Translations under genes and position numbers: made by a program
Notes under the pieces: model-generated
What the model was told of the DNA's origin: nothing
The model's input: only the letters and a program-made list of their open reading frames with translations
Database searches by the model: none
NCBI RefSeq assembly: GCF_020734105.1
Contig: NZ_JAJAFR010000001.1
Coordinates: 664,689-728,688 of the forward strand
Length of the DNA: 64,000 bases
Source of the DNA: Alkalihalobacillus deserti
Lineage (GTDB): Bacteria; Bacillota; Bacilli; Bacillales; Bacillaceae_D
Direction: 5' to 3'
Part shown: piece after piece, positions 9,034-17,977 of the stretch
Layout of the letters: the number at the start of each line of letters is the position of its first letter
Position numbering within the stretch: position 1 is the stretch's first letter

Positions 9034-9240
9034 TTATTGTTGTTTGTATTGTGGCTCTTCTTCTTCAATTTGCTGAAGACGAGGATCCAAACTATCAACA
9101 ATCCCTTGTGTTTGCTGAGCTGCTTGTTGGAAAAGCTGTTTTGCTTGTTCGTTTTCTGTTTCAAGTGCAAACGTTTCTAAGCTTGCTTGAGCACTCTTTA
9201 ATCCCGCTACGGTTTGTTTCATTTTTGCTGCTACTGTCAT
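9034..9240 (-). CDS. DUF1657 small helical protein, first gene of spoVA-like operon
   Basis: A 68-residue helical protein MTVAAKMKQTVAGLKSAQAS..., with AAGGAGG at good spacing. It ends in the acidic EEEEPQYKQQ, like the other DUF1657 copies at 6394 and 21923. In spoVA2mob operons a DUF1657 gene is also first. The promoter should be forespore sigma-G type; I could not find a convincing match upstream. Confidence 0.87.
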   Translation of the reverse strand: MTVAAKMKQTVAGLKSAQASLETFALETENEQAKQLFQQAAQQTQGIVDSLDPRLQQIEEEEPQYKQQ

Positions 9241-9392
9241 TTGTAAGTCCTCCTTAGTGTTTTGAAGTCTGATAAACTTCCTTTTATATTGTAGATCAAG
9301 CACTATCCTGCTTGATCATTGTGAAATCCTACCATATGTTCAAAATAATGGAAACAAATCAATATTTCGGACATTTTGTACGTTGGATTGGG

Positions 9393-9428
9393 AATAAGCC
9401 GTTATAACTTGTATATAAACGGCTTATT
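9393..9428. terminator. Hairpin between the spoVA-like operon and the next gene
   Basis: Perfect 11-bp inverted repeat AATAAGCCGTT/AACGGCTTATT with a 14-nt loop. The T run is weak on both strands. It probably terminates the minus-strand gene at 9596-9802. Confidence 0.5.
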
Positions 9429-9595
9429 TACATCCGAAAAAGAGATTATCATAAAATACATTTTTAATTGTCAAAAACACTTTCAAATGAAAAGTACTTA
9501 ATAAGTTGTCAATATATTTATTCGCCTGAATTCGTTGCTGAAAAAGACTTTTTTAATTAACCCTTTAATTCTTTAGAAAATTAAAATCATTTTTA

Positions 9596-9802
9596 TTACG
9601 ATGATTGAGTTTGCAACTCTGATTGTACTTGGCTAATCCAAGTTTGTATTTGTGCAACTTCAAATGATGCTTGCTTTAACGCTTCTGAAGCAAGAGTGGA
9701 GTTTGCCGCAGATTGTTCAATTGCTTGAGCAATCATATCTTTTGTAATAGAAGCAGCAGCCTCCGCTTGTTTTAATTTATTAGTATCGATTTGATTTGTC
9801 AT
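9596..9802 (-). CDS. Small helical protein of unknown function (68 aa)
   Basis: Starts MTNQIDTNKLKQAEAAASI with TTAGGAGGAAAAAAC upstream. It is Ala/Gln-rich, entirely helical in appearance and has no cysteine or membrane segment. Length equals the DUF1657 proteins but the sequence differs. I do not recognise the family. Its place beside the spoVA-like operon suggests a spore protein, which is inference only. Confidence 0.7.
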   Translation of the reverse strand: MTNQIDTNKLKQAEAAASITKDMIAQAIEQSAANSTLASEALKQASFEVAQIQTWISQVQSELQTQSS

Positions 9803-10339
9803 GTTTTTTCCTCCTAATTTTTGTTTTGTCGACAAAGTATAGGATGTATCAAACAAAATGTTTTATCCCTTGTATTTAAGGAAATTATTTTAAGTATTTT
9901 GATTAGCAACAGGAAAGCTCTGACTTAGTATTAGGAGTGGTATATAAGTGAGAATATAAGTACAGAGTGTTGCAAATGAAAAGTACATAACTCTGCAATG
10001 CTTTTAAGCAAAGAAGCTTATCAGTCCAATTAAATTTCTTCTTACTTACTGTAATAGGGCAAGAGTGTTTAGGTCATAGCTTACGTTATTGAGTTTGGGT
10101 TGGGTTTTATAATGCTTTAATCACTGAACCAAACTATAAATTAATTTTTCAGTAAGAGATACTGAAATAAAAAGAGAGTAGACGAAGAAAGTTTTAAGGA
10201 GCATTCCTGTAATGAAGTAATTTGAGGGTTGAACAAAAAAAGAGACCCTCGGTTTGATACGAGGTGCTCGGAGCTACTTTTTTCGATGTCCTTGGGGACA
10301 GGGACTATATAAAACATTTATTTTACAGCCATTGTCGAT
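9803..10339. other. Non-coding stretch, no supported gene
   Basis: AT-rich, with stops in all frames. A short imperfect repeat GAGGGTT/AGACCCTC lies near 10223-10250. I see no family-like frame. Confidence 0.4.
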
Positions 10340-10516
10340 TCAGAAGTGAGAAAAATTATTTATGCGAAAAATCGTTAATGAATCGTTTTCCTCCTTAACA
10401 TATGCATAAAAAATAGATTTAAAGTCATCGAATCCTTTATGTTCTAATTCGCTTTTTAACCATTCTTCTGTCTTATTCATAAAAGTGAGATTTTTAAGGT
10501 TCATTTTTACCATCTG
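10340..10516 (-). pseudogene. Relic of a DUF421 gene 3' end
   Basis: The minus-strand frame reads NKTEEWLKSELEHKGFDDFK, then SIFYAYVKEENDSLTIFRINN. This aligns by eye with the end of the intact DUF421 protein at 12270 (YNEEWLLNELNKLGIASIKQ, VFYAEWLEGETL). Upstream of MNLKNLTFMN one extra base breaks the frame to DGK. At about 10515 the sequence meets a plus-strand relic of another DUF421 gene. Confidence 0.65.
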
Positions 10517-10965
10517 GAGAAAAATGGACAAGTTAGTGTAATGAAAAAAAGCGAACTGCAACCTTTAACGCCAAAGGATGTCGGGAAGATAACAGAACAG
10601 GGACGAGAACCCCGGATTGTCATTTTAGATGGAAATGTTATGGAAAGAAGTTTGAGTGAGTAAGGGAATACGAAAGATTGGCTATTAGGAGAAATTATGA
10701 AGCAAGGAGTAAAGAAATTTTCGGAGGTGTTTTTTGCACAAATAGATTCGATGGGAAATGTTTATGTTGACTTGTATAACGATACATTGAAAATGCCATA
10801 AGTGAAACAAAAGTTATTGGTTGCAGCAAATATTAAGCAATTACAGGAAAATTTAGTGAATTTTTCTTTGCAAACTGAAAATAAAAATGCAAAAGATGTA
10901 CAATGGCTATGCTAAACAAATGGATAAATTATTAGATGATATGAGTGGATATAAAAGAATAGCAT
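10517..10965 (+). pseudogene. Relic copy of the 3' half of the DUF421+DUF1657 gene
   Basis: Nearly base-for-base copy of 22881-23325, the second half of the intact gene 22467-23330. Differences include two stops, TAA at 10661-10663 (TAT in the intact copy) and TAA at 10799-10801 (CAA), plus a two-base loss near 10895 (GCAAAAGATGTACAATGG). There is no 5' half and no start. It is a degraded partial duplication lying tail-to-nose with the minus-strand DUF421 relic. Confidence 0.9.
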
Positions 10966-11518
10966 CATAGTTCTGTCAAGCAGAATAGGTTTCCAACCTA
11001 AAGCTACTGAAAGAAGAGTTTAATTATACTTATAACTCTATGGAAATTAGGAGAAATAATCATTGTAAGTGCTAAGTAGGAAATTGGAGTGAAAAAGACA
11101 AATTTTTTATAAAACTAGTTAGCCCCTTTTATGAAAGAAAAGCGTATAAACAAAAATAACTATAGATGAAAAAACACGCTAAACAATAGAGCAATTTACT
11201 CAATACTTCTTAATGTTTTTGTAAGCTCCAGTCTACCGTTATCGAGGTTGAAGTCTTTGTTAAAGGATAGGTGTTTAGTGAGGTTTTGGTTAATAAAAAA
11301 AGTAGCTTTAAATGCTACTTTTTTATGTTCAATAAGCTTCGGTACGCGTATTCCCTTATCTAAAATAGTTAGAACTTAGTTCCTAAAGACATAAGAAAAA
11401 ACTAGTAAAAGAAGACAGTAAAATACTTGCTGAGTAATTTGATCAAATTTGCGCTTATGTGCTATTTAAACTCTTTATAACTGCAATTGAGATACGCAAA
11501 AATGCCATCTTATTTATC
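10966..11518. other. Non-coding stretch with one hairpin
   Basis: No family-like frame on either strand. The only clear element is the symmetrical hairpin at 11295-11325. Confidence 0.4.
11295..11325. terminator. Bidirectional terminator
   Basis: AAAAAAGTAGC and GCTACTTTTTT around a 7-nt loop TTTAAAT, with A and T runs on both sides. It may end the minus-strand PAP2 gene transcript beginning at 12040. Confidence 0.75.
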
Positions 11519-12040
11519 TTAGTTTTTGGACTTCAAATTTGAAGTGAACCAGTTAGAAAATTTACCAATGCCGATACTTGTGAAAATGCTAATGAAGGCA
11601 CTTCCGATGATATCAGATGGAAAATGATGTCCTACCCAAATACGCGATAATCCCGTTAGTACGGATAGACCCAACATGATTGATCCGAGAACGCGTTCCC
11701 GTAGAAAAATTGAAGTAGCTACAGCAAATACAAGCAATGTATGTTTACTTGGAAATGAAGAGTCTACCTTTGAGGGAATAAGAATGCCTACACGGTGTTT
11801 AACAAAGGGACGGGGCTTAAAATAAACGAGTCTAATCACACTATTGATAAACAAGGTAAAAGCTGCTGTTGTAATCGCAGATAGCGCTACTTTTTTGTGT
11901 GAATAGTTTCGGAATAACATAAAAATCAAAACAAATATAAATATAAAACGAACTTTGTTTGAAATAAATATCATTAGCATATCTATTAAAAAGTTACGTC
12001 CCGCCAACCGATTGAACGCCCTAAATATTTTGTAGTCCAT
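11519..12040 (-). CDS. PAP2 family phosphatase (undecaprenyl-diphosphatase-like)
   Basis: A 173-residue membrane protein with the three PAP2 phosphatase motifs: KPRPFVKHRVG (KxxxxxxRP type), SSFPSKH (PSxH) and SRIWVGHHFPSD (SRxxxxxHxxxD). About five helices. The BcrC/YodM type removes phosphate from undecaprenyl diphosphate or other lipid phosphates at the outer face of the membrane. Upstream ribosome site is weak. It sits within a cluster of lipid and membrane genes near spore genes. Confidence 0.85.
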   Translation of the reverse strand: MDYKIFRAFNRLAGRNFLIDMLMIFISNKVRFIFIFVLIFMLFRNYSHKKVALSAITTAAFTLFINSVIRLVYFKPRPFVKHRVGILIPSKVDSSFPSKHTLLVFAVATSIFLRERVLGSIMLGLSVLTGLSRIWVGHHFPSDIIGSAFISIFTSIGIGKFSNWFTSNLKSKN

Positions 12041-12269
12041 AAATTAATCTTTTGTAGATATACATATCATACCCTTTGAAATGAGAAACATGTACTATAC
12101 AGAAATACAAAGGAAATTAACAATTTTTAATGCGATTTTGAATTTTAAATTGGTACAACAATTTATCGCAGCGAATATTAACGGGTAAATGCTCTGTAAT
12201 GATCGAAAAATAGTTTGGTTATTAATTTAATGGATTTGTTCACATGTTTCTTTCACTTCTCATTACAAA

Positions 12270-12953
12270 TTAATGGTAATTATTTACAAGAAGCGTTTCC
12301 CCTTCTAGCCATTCTGCATAAAATACTTGTTTAATACTTGCAATTCCTAGTTTGTTAAGCTCATTAAGTAGCCATTCTTCGTTGTAGCCTGATTGTGCTA
12401 AATTGTCATATAAAATTTCTCCATCTGAAATAATGGTGGTAGGTAAGAAGACTGGCTTCGGTATCATATTTATATCTTGTTTCGTAGTGGTATCATACAT
12501 TGATTTTTTCATTACACTGACAGAGCCATCAGATTCTAAGATAGCGTAGGCTACCTCACGGATAGAAAAGACATCCTTTTTTCTAAGAAGTATTTGTAAT
12601 TGATTTATATCAAGACGATTTTTTTTCAACTCTTGATAATCAATTATTCCATTTCGAATAACAATCGAAGGTTTCCCCTCAAGAAGAGATCGGGTTTTTT
12701 TAACTTTTTGAGTGATTACTTCAACGGTGAAAATAAGTATTGCCCATAGTGTTAAAGCGTAAAGAATATATTGTATTCCTATTTCCTTATCATAAATAGC
12801 GTTTCCTAATAACTCTCCAAGTATAAGAGCAGAAATAAAATAGAAGGGAGTAAGTTGTGTAATTTGTGTTTTTCCAAGAATCTTTGTTAATAAGATTAAT
12901 GCAATAAAACCAATAGTTAATTCAATTGTTAGATGAAAGAAATTTGTATTCAC
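12270..12953 (-). CDS. DUF421 (YetF-like) membrane protein
   Basis: An intact 227-residue protein, usual length for the family. It has three membrane helices (to about residue 75), then EGKPSIVIRNGIIDYQELKK with RLDINQLQILLRKKDVFSI, and a second half with SDGEILYDNLAQSGYNEEWL. The start is GTG behind GGAGGCAGGTAAA. The family is common in spore formers and its role is unclear. It is one of four intact DUF421 genes in the window. Confidence 0.88.
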   Translation of the reverse strand: MNTNFFHLTIELTIGFIALILLTKILGKTQITQLTPFYFISALILGELLGNAIYDKEIGIQYILYALTLWAILIFTVEVITQKVKKTRSLLEGKPSIVIRNGIIDYQELKKNRLDINQLQILLRKKDVFSIREVAYAILESDGSVSVMKKSMYDTTTKQDINMIPKPVFLPTTIISDGEILYDNLAQSGYNEEWLLNELNKLGIASIKQVFYAEWLEGETLLVNNYH

Positions 12954-13304
12954 TTTACCTGCCTCCTTCTTACTACATAAACCTATTTTTAACCAATTAA
13001 GGGGATAATACTCAAAAAGAGGAATAGGGGGGTCCTTTTTAGATGGTATATCACTAAAAAACGGCTACATAAGCATGGAATGGAATTCATTTCGCAACGG
13101 TACCAGAACAAATGAGCAGGATGTTGTCGTAACGGCAGCCATTATCAATAAAGAGCTTTTCTTCGTTTCTAGATAGAAGTAAATAGTCGAACAATTTTTT
13201 TCAGTATGTCTCCTAAGTAGAGTGGGACCATATAAAAGATAGAGACACTTTTAAGTGAATTTATAAGGTAGCAAAATAACATAAAAATAACAGGAGGTTT
13301 TAAC
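12954..13304. other. Intergenic stretch with a possible gene relic
   Basis: Near 13100-13176 one plus frame reads GTRTNEQDVVVTAAIINKEL and ends FFVSR-stop, like a C-terminal scrap, with no start. Nothing else supported. Confidence 0.3.
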
Positions 13305-13454
13305 ATGGAAAAAGATAAAAGTCAGGATGATTTAAATTTTAATTTGCAAAAAAAAGCTAACGAAGAAACTTTAGAAATAAGTTCAACAGGGTATGGATTT
13401 GAATATGTTACAAATAAAACCGAAGAAGAACAAAAATTACATCAAAAGAAATAG
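13305..13454 (+). CDS. Small acidic/charged protein (49 aa)
   Basis: ATG with CAGGAGG eight bases upstream. The product begins MEKDKSQDDLNFNLQKKANE and ends EEEQKLHQKK. It is highly charged and without membrane segments. I know no family for it. The adjacent csbD gene has its own sigma-B-like promoter, so this gene is probably a separate unit. Confidence 0.6.
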   Translation: MEKDKSQDDLNFNLQKKANEETLEISSTGYGFEYVTNKTEEEQKLHQKK

Positions 13455-13488
13455 AAGAAGAAAGAATATTATCACCTAATACTTGAAT

Positions 13489-13514
13489 GTTTACATCCAT
13501 TAAATAAAGGTTAT
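13489..13514 (+). promoter_or_regulatory. Sigma-B-like promoter of csbD
   Basis: GTTTAC, 14 bases, GGTTAT, against the sigma-B consensus GTTTAA and GGGTAT. The -10 ends 32 bases before the csbD start. csbD is a known sigma-B gene in B. subtilis. Confidence 0.65.
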
Positions 13515-13546
13515 ATACCTCTAAACACAAGAAGGAGGAATTGATC

Positions 13547-13726
13547 ATGGCAAATAACAATAACGGGGTATCAGATAAGGTAAAAGGTGGAGTAAATAAA
13601 GCAAAAGGTGAACTGAAAGATCAAGTAGGAAATGCAACAGACAACCAAAAACTTCAACGCAAAGGTAAGAAGGATAAAGTAAAAGGTGATGTGCAAGAGG
13701 AGGTTGGCAAAGCGAAGGACCGTTAA
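13547..13726 (+). CDS. csbD: CsbD family stress protein
   Basis: A 59-residue hydrophilic protein with the CsbD repeat pattern: DKVKGGVNKAKGELKDQVGN and then KKDKVKGDVQEEVGKAKD. ATG at 13547 follows GGAGGAATTGATC. CsbD proteins are abundant general-stress proteins of unknown biochemical role. A sigma-B-like promoter lies upstream and a terminator at 13772-13807 downstream. Confidence 0.92.
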   Translation: MANNNNGVSDKVKGGVNKAKGELKDQVGNATDNQKLQRKGKKDKVKGDVQEEVGKAKDR

Positions 13727-13771
13727 TTGAAACTATATAAAAAAATAACATATTTCATTTATAAATGACAG

Positions 13772-13807
13772 AGCATATAAGGATGATATCTTTATATGCT
13801 TTTTTTG
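13772..13807 (+). terminator. Terminator of csbD
   Basis: AGCATATAA and TTATATGCT pair around a short loop, followed by TTTTTTTG. Confidence 0.8.
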
Positions 13808-14368
13808 TATCTGTTAATATAAAAGAGGATACAGCTTGAGAATATACTATCTTATGTTCAGGAGAAGTCGTAGCTCCTACGCAATCTTCCTTAATAATGA
13901 AACTCAGAAACTCAAAAGCAAAACAAATAAGGAACCGCTTTAAATGCGATCCCAGGCGTTAAGGTATTGAACAATGGGGGATTATACTACCGTCCAAAGG
14001 CACATAAAACTAAGAAGGGTAAAAAGCAAAATCGTTTAGAAAAAATAGTTGATGAACCTAAAAGGTTTTACTCCAATAATAAAGGTACTTATTATTAAGC
14101 TACGTCACCTCACCAGTTTAGGAAAACAGGAAAGCTTGGTATTCTGCTTTCATAAATAATTAAACTTCCTTTCTAAAGCCAAAATATTCTTCAATGAATT
14201 TGTTCCATTGGGTCCGTTACGCGATTGGAAACTACGCATAACAATTCCTATTTCATGACATACTACAAGAAACCTGAAGAGGTATATGATTAAAGACAAA
14301 GTTACCAATTAGTTGAGATAGGATTTTTTGCAGTTAACTTCAAAAAGTTATTGGTAGGAGGGATAAAT
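13808..14368. other. Stretch with possible decayed sequence
   Basis: A plus frame ending at 14098 reads GLYYRPKAHKTKKGKKQNRL and ends NNKGTYY, without a start or recognisable family. The remainder shows only stops. I cannot assign it. Confidence 0.3.
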
Positions 14369-14527
14369 ATGGATAAGTTGGAATCTCTAACAAAAAAAGA
14401 ACAGGAACAAGAAGATATAAAAAAATACAGTGAAGTCAACGAATTCAACCACGAACGTAACCATGTTGCCAAAGCTCAAAAACAAATGGCATCACAAGAG
14501 ACAACTGGAGTATTAGATCAAGAATAA
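14369..14527 (+). CDS. Small charged protein (52 aa), unknown
   Basis: ATG behind TAGGAGGGATAAAT. The product begins MDKLESLTKKEQEQEDIKK and ends ETTGVLDQE. It is soluble and helical. A perfect terminator follows at 14558-14604, which supports a real transcription unit. No family recognised; possibly a small spore or stress protein. Confidence 0.65.
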   Translation: MDKLESLTKKEQEQEDIKKYSEVNEFNHERNHVAKAQKQMASQETTGVLDQE

Positions 14528-14557
14528 AACATCCTTATCTGTAAAAATAATAAAAGT

Positions 14558-14604
14558 AAACTCCAGACAACGGGTTTAATTACCGTAGTACTGGAGTTTT
14601 TTTT
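14558..14604 (+). terminator. Terminator after the 52-aa gene
   Basis: AAACTCCAG pairs with CTGGAGTTT around a 24-nt loop and is followed by a T run. Confidence 0.85.
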
Positions 14605-14898
14605 ATCAACAATTGATTCAAGTATAGGAACGATAAAAAAGTAAGGGATACAATAAAAATATCTTAGATTTAAATTACTAATAATGATTTTAAGGAAGGT
14701 TCTAACTGAAAAGATGTTTATAGCCAGTTGGGATAATGCTTGGATTAAATACTGTTGTTATTATTTAAAGAGAAATTTCAGAATTGGTAAATCACAATGC
14801 TTTCAATCCATAATGTGTAGGTAAGCATCAGTAATACTTGGATAGAAAGAACAGCCTATCTAAGATAAGCTGTCCTATATCAACTCCAAAACGGTTAA

Positions 14899-15060
14899 CT
14901 AATCTCTCATCTGATTAAATGCTCTTTGAACTGGCTGCATCATGTTATTTCCGTTATTGTTACGTCCCCTCATGATTCCGTAAGTAGCTGCACCTACTCC
15001 TAAGCCAACTAATGACCACATTAGAGTATTTCCATTATTATTTCGTCCCATCCCAAACAT
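14899..15060 (-). CDS. Small Asn/Gly-rich membrane protein, DUF3918/YrzQ-like
   Basis: The likely start is the ATG at 15060 with GGAGATG upstream (MFGMGRNNNGNTLMWSLVGL). One membrane or glycine-zipper segment is followed by YGIMRGRNNNGNNMMQPVQR, giving 53 residues. A longer start at 15096 is possible. The layout of a short helix followed by RNNN and a basic tail resembles small YrzQ/DUF3918 proteins of Bacillus, but I am not certain. It contains two near-identical GRNNNGN motifs. Confidence 0.6.
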   Translation of the reverse strand: MFGMGRNNNGNTLMWSLVGLGVGAATYGIMRGRNNNGNNMMQPVQRAFNQMRD

Positions 15061-15425
15061 ATTAACATCTCCTATCGGTTGTTGTTTGAAGCCCAATTCG
15101 TCAGCGGAGTTACCTAAAAAACGTTTGAAATATCAAATGTCTATATTCAAACATTAATTAGTCTCACTTTTGATCTTAAAAATAAACAAGGTTTTAGTTA
15201 CCAAATTTTTTAAGCTAAGGGATATCCTCATCTTGATTAAATAGAAGCCTTTAATATTTAGTTCTTTTATTTTGTTCAAGTGTGAAGGGGAGTTGCAACA
15301 TCTCCAAAAGGACTTAAACTTCCATATCAGCCATTTGTATCTTCCTTTTGAATCCTTTTTTTATTGAAGGACTAAGACGTATCAAAAAGAAATTATGGGA
15401 GAACTTAATTCTTGGAGGTGAGAAA

Positions 15426-15593
15426 ATGACTAACAACAACAATCGTAATAATAACAACAATAATAAGGATAATAACAATAATGAGCTTAATGTTGAAAAT
15501 GAAAATGTAGAATTTGCAATTGAAAATGACGCACAAAACTTAAACAACAGTAAAAATAACAACAATAATCGCACTAACAACTCTAATTGCTAA
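15426..15593 (+). CDS. Asparagine-rich small protein (55 aa)
   Basis: ATG at 15426 after TTGGAGGTGAGAAA. The product is MTNNNNRNNNNNNKDNNNNE, then a short normal stretch (LNVENENVEFAIENDAQNLN), and again an Asn-rich end finishing NSNC. About half of all residues are Asn and the single Cys is the last residue. A clean terminator follows. The middle acidic segment resembles small acid-soluble or coat-associated peptides only in composition. Function unknown. Confidence 0.75.
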   Translation: MTNNNNRNNNNNNKDNNNNELNVENENVEFAIENDAQNLNNSKNNNNNRTNNSNC

Positions 15594-15634
15594 TTAGCTC
15601 TCTCAGCTTCGTTCACACACTCGCATAGCCAAAG

Positions 15635-15662
15635 AAGGTGTCAACTAACAGTTGACACCTTT
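15635..15662 (+). terminator. Terminator of the Asn-rich gene
   Basis: AAGGTGTCAACT and AGTTGACACCTT form a perfect 12-bp stem with a 3-nt loop, then TTCTG. Confidence 0.85.
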
Positions 15663-15831
15663 CTGTTGTTATCTTTCACTTAAAAGAAAAAATAGCCTTA
15701 ATTTAGGATGCTTATTTAATTCAAGAAAATAAGAGAACGGGACCATCCAACCATCCAGATTATGAGTTCAAACTTATAACCATCTTAGGTAAATTTGAAT
15801 AACAACTAAGGAGGTTTTAATTTTCGACACG

Positions 15832-15982
15832 TATCACTCTAATTGTCAAAACCATAATGGTGGCTGTCGTTCTTTGGGTTATCATGACTGCTATGTATAA
15901 TTATCTAGCCCATGGAACCTTTGAAGCAAGCAGTAAGCTATATTTTTTACTACATAATTTACTATTATTTTTTGCATACTAA
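15832..15982 (+). pseudogene. Small membrane protein frame lacking a normal start
   Basis: A strong AAGGAGG at about 15811 is followed by TTTTAATTTTCGACACG with no ATG, GTG or TTG in the productive frame. That frame reads STRITLIVKTIMVAVVLWVI, then MTAMYNYLAHGTFEA, and ends LLLFFAY-stop. It has two hydrophobic segments. A start codon lost by a point change or a small deletion would explain it. Start coordinate is approximate. It directly precedes the phosphodiesterase gene. Confidence 0.4.
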
Positions 15983-16027
15983 AATGGACTAGTTTCTTAG
16001 GTGAAATTTTAATAAGAATGATTAGGG

Positions 16028-17500
16028 GTGACATCAATTACTACTTCCAATAAAAAAGTTATTATGGTAATGCTTGATACATTAATGGATAAACCATTAC
16101 ACATTGCGTTAAAAGAGGAAACCTTACCTGCTTTTACATACTTTATGGAACATGGAACATATTATCCTAGCGTCGTTGCCCCTTTCCCTACAATCTCAGT
16201 AAATGTGGAAAGCGCATTACTGACAGGACATTATTCAGATCAACATGGAATCCCTTCTCTTACATGGTATAGCCAAAAAGAAAATAGGATCATTAATTAT
16301 GGGACACACCTTTTCGATCAAATGAAACTGGGACTTAGTACATGCTTGAAAGATTCTCTTTACCGTTTAAATAATGAACATTTAAATAAAAAAGTGAAAA
16401 CCATTCATGAGGAGTTACACGAGCAAGGGAAAAAAACTGCTTCTATCAATCCGCTTGTAAACAGAGGGAACGTTCAGCACCGATTAACAATTCCTGGTTT
16501 TATAAGGTACTTTGTAAGTATTAATAAGCACATTGATACATTTGCAACTACAAAATATGTCTATGGTAGCTTATCTAGGCTGAATCCTAATGGGAAATAC
16601 AGCAGTATTTGGCATAAATATGGTTTTAATAATAAATTCTCGACTCAAGAATTTACTCACTTAGTTAATAATCAAGACATTCCTGACTTTTCCTTTGTCT
16701 ATCTGCCTGATCATGATAAGAATGTTCATAAACGAGGGCCTATGGATACGAAGGGTATTAAGGACATGGATAGAAACTTACAAACAATGTTGGACTCCTT
16801 TCCGACATGGCAAGAGGCACTTGACAATCATATTTGGATTTTGATTGGGGATAATGGTCAATCGGGCATAAAAGATGATCGCAAACAAGCTTTTGTTGAT
16901 CTAATGAAATTATTACGGCCATTAAAGATCACAAAATTGAGTAAGGGCGTGCGAAAGGAAGATCAAGTAGTTATAGCAAACAATTTGAGGTCATGTTTTA
17001 TCTATTCATTAGACACAAACGATGTACCAATAACAGAGATTGTCGAGAAATTAAAAACAGAGGAACGCCTCGATATGATCTCTTGGAAAATAGATGAATG
17101 GATTCATGTTGCATCGGGTGAGAGCAAAGAAAGCTTTAAATTTAAAGAAAGTGGAAAAGCAAAGGACGAATTCAATCAAACTTGGGAGATTAGGGGAGAC
17201 CACTCTATTCTTGATTTAACTATAAAGGAAAACGACGTCACTTTCGGTGATTTTCCAGATGCCCTAAGAAGGCTTCATAGCACTCTCCATTCTCATGAAG
17301 GAGACTTTGTAGTTATATCTGTAAAACCGGGTTGTGAATTAAAAGGGGAAATTACACCTTCACATGCTGGAGGAGCAAGTCATGGAGGTTTTCATAAAAA
17401 TGATTCTTTGGTTCCGATGCTGGTTACAGGTACAGAATCTACTCCTGATTTTTTCCGAATGATTGACTTAAAAAAGTGGATTTTAGACCTTACTAATTAA
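16028..17500 (+). CDS. Type I phosphodiesterase / alkaline phosphatase superfamily protein
   Basis: About 490 residues. The core VIMVMLDTLMD (metal-binding Asp), PFPTISVNVESALLTGHYSD (catalytic Thr region), YLPDHDKNVHKRGP (two Asp/His ligands), IGDNGQS and the late GASHGGFH are the metal-site segments of the phosphodiesterase/nucleotide pyrophosphatase family. No signal peptide is visible. The only standard start, GTG at 16028, overlaps the AGGGG ribosome site; an ATT at 16037 is better spaced, so the start is uncertain. The substrate is unknown; the neighbours are lipid and ion-transport genes. Confidence 0.8.
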   Translation: MTSITTSNKKVIMVMLDTLMDKPLHIALKEETLPAFTYFMEHGTYYPSVVAPFPTISVNVESALLTGHYSDQHGIPSLTWYSQKENRIINYGTHLFDQMKLGLSTCLKDSLYRLNNEHLNKKVKTIHEELHEQGKKTASINPLVNRGNVQHRLTIPGFIRYFVSINKHIDTFATTKYVYGSLSRLNPNGKYSSIWHKYGFNNKFSTQEFTHLVNNQDIPDFSFVYLPDHDKNVHKRGPMDTKGIKDMDRNLQTMLDSFPTWQEALDNHIWILIGDNGQSGIKDDRKQAFVDLMKLLRPLKITKLSKGVRKEDQVVIANNLRSCFIYSLDTNDVPITEIVEKLKTEERLDMISWKIDEWIHVASGESKESFKFKESGKAKDEFNQTWEIRGDHSILDLTIKENDVTFGDFPDALRRLHSTLHSHEGDFVVISVKPGCELKGEITPSHAGGASHGGFHKNDSLVPMLVTGTESTPDFFRMIDLKKWILDLTN

Positions 17501-17977
17501 TTGCTTAGCATTTCCAAATATAAATAATAGGAACCTTATAGTGGGAGGGCATCGAATGGAAAGTATCTTGACGAAATGAAAGAAGCAATTATTCTAAAGG
17601 TAAAGAGTTTTCTCCAATGGAAGTAAATTGGTGAAAATTTTAGTCTTTGTGTTAAAAGCTTGCCGGATTCAGGGGCTGAATTTTAGTCCCATATACGTCT
17701 AAGTATCTGTAAATAGCATTTTCTCCTTCCTCGTCCCCGAACGTAATAGATTAATTGCAGGAAAGACTTTTCGTTCAGTATCTAATCCTCCTAAAACGTA
17801 TTCGATCGCATGGTAGAACAATCCCAATTATAAGTCCCTGCTAACCTGTAATACTATCCGATTTTTCCGATTATACTTGCCTTCAGATACAACCTACCTA
17901 CATATATTAATTAATTTCAGTTAAAGATATTGAAAGAAGAAGAAAGAAAAGAAGAAGCTTGAGAAGGAGGTTATGAC
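17501..17977. other. Intergenic stretch with a possible Rho-like relic (minus)
   Basis: On the minus strand around 17705-17822 a short frame reads FYHAIEYVLGGLDTERKVF, then PAINLLRSGTRKEK. The last part resembles the C-terminal FPAI-RSGTRKEE segment of transcription termination factor Rho. It has no start and stops after about 40 codons. I treat it as a tentative relic. Confidence 0.3.
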
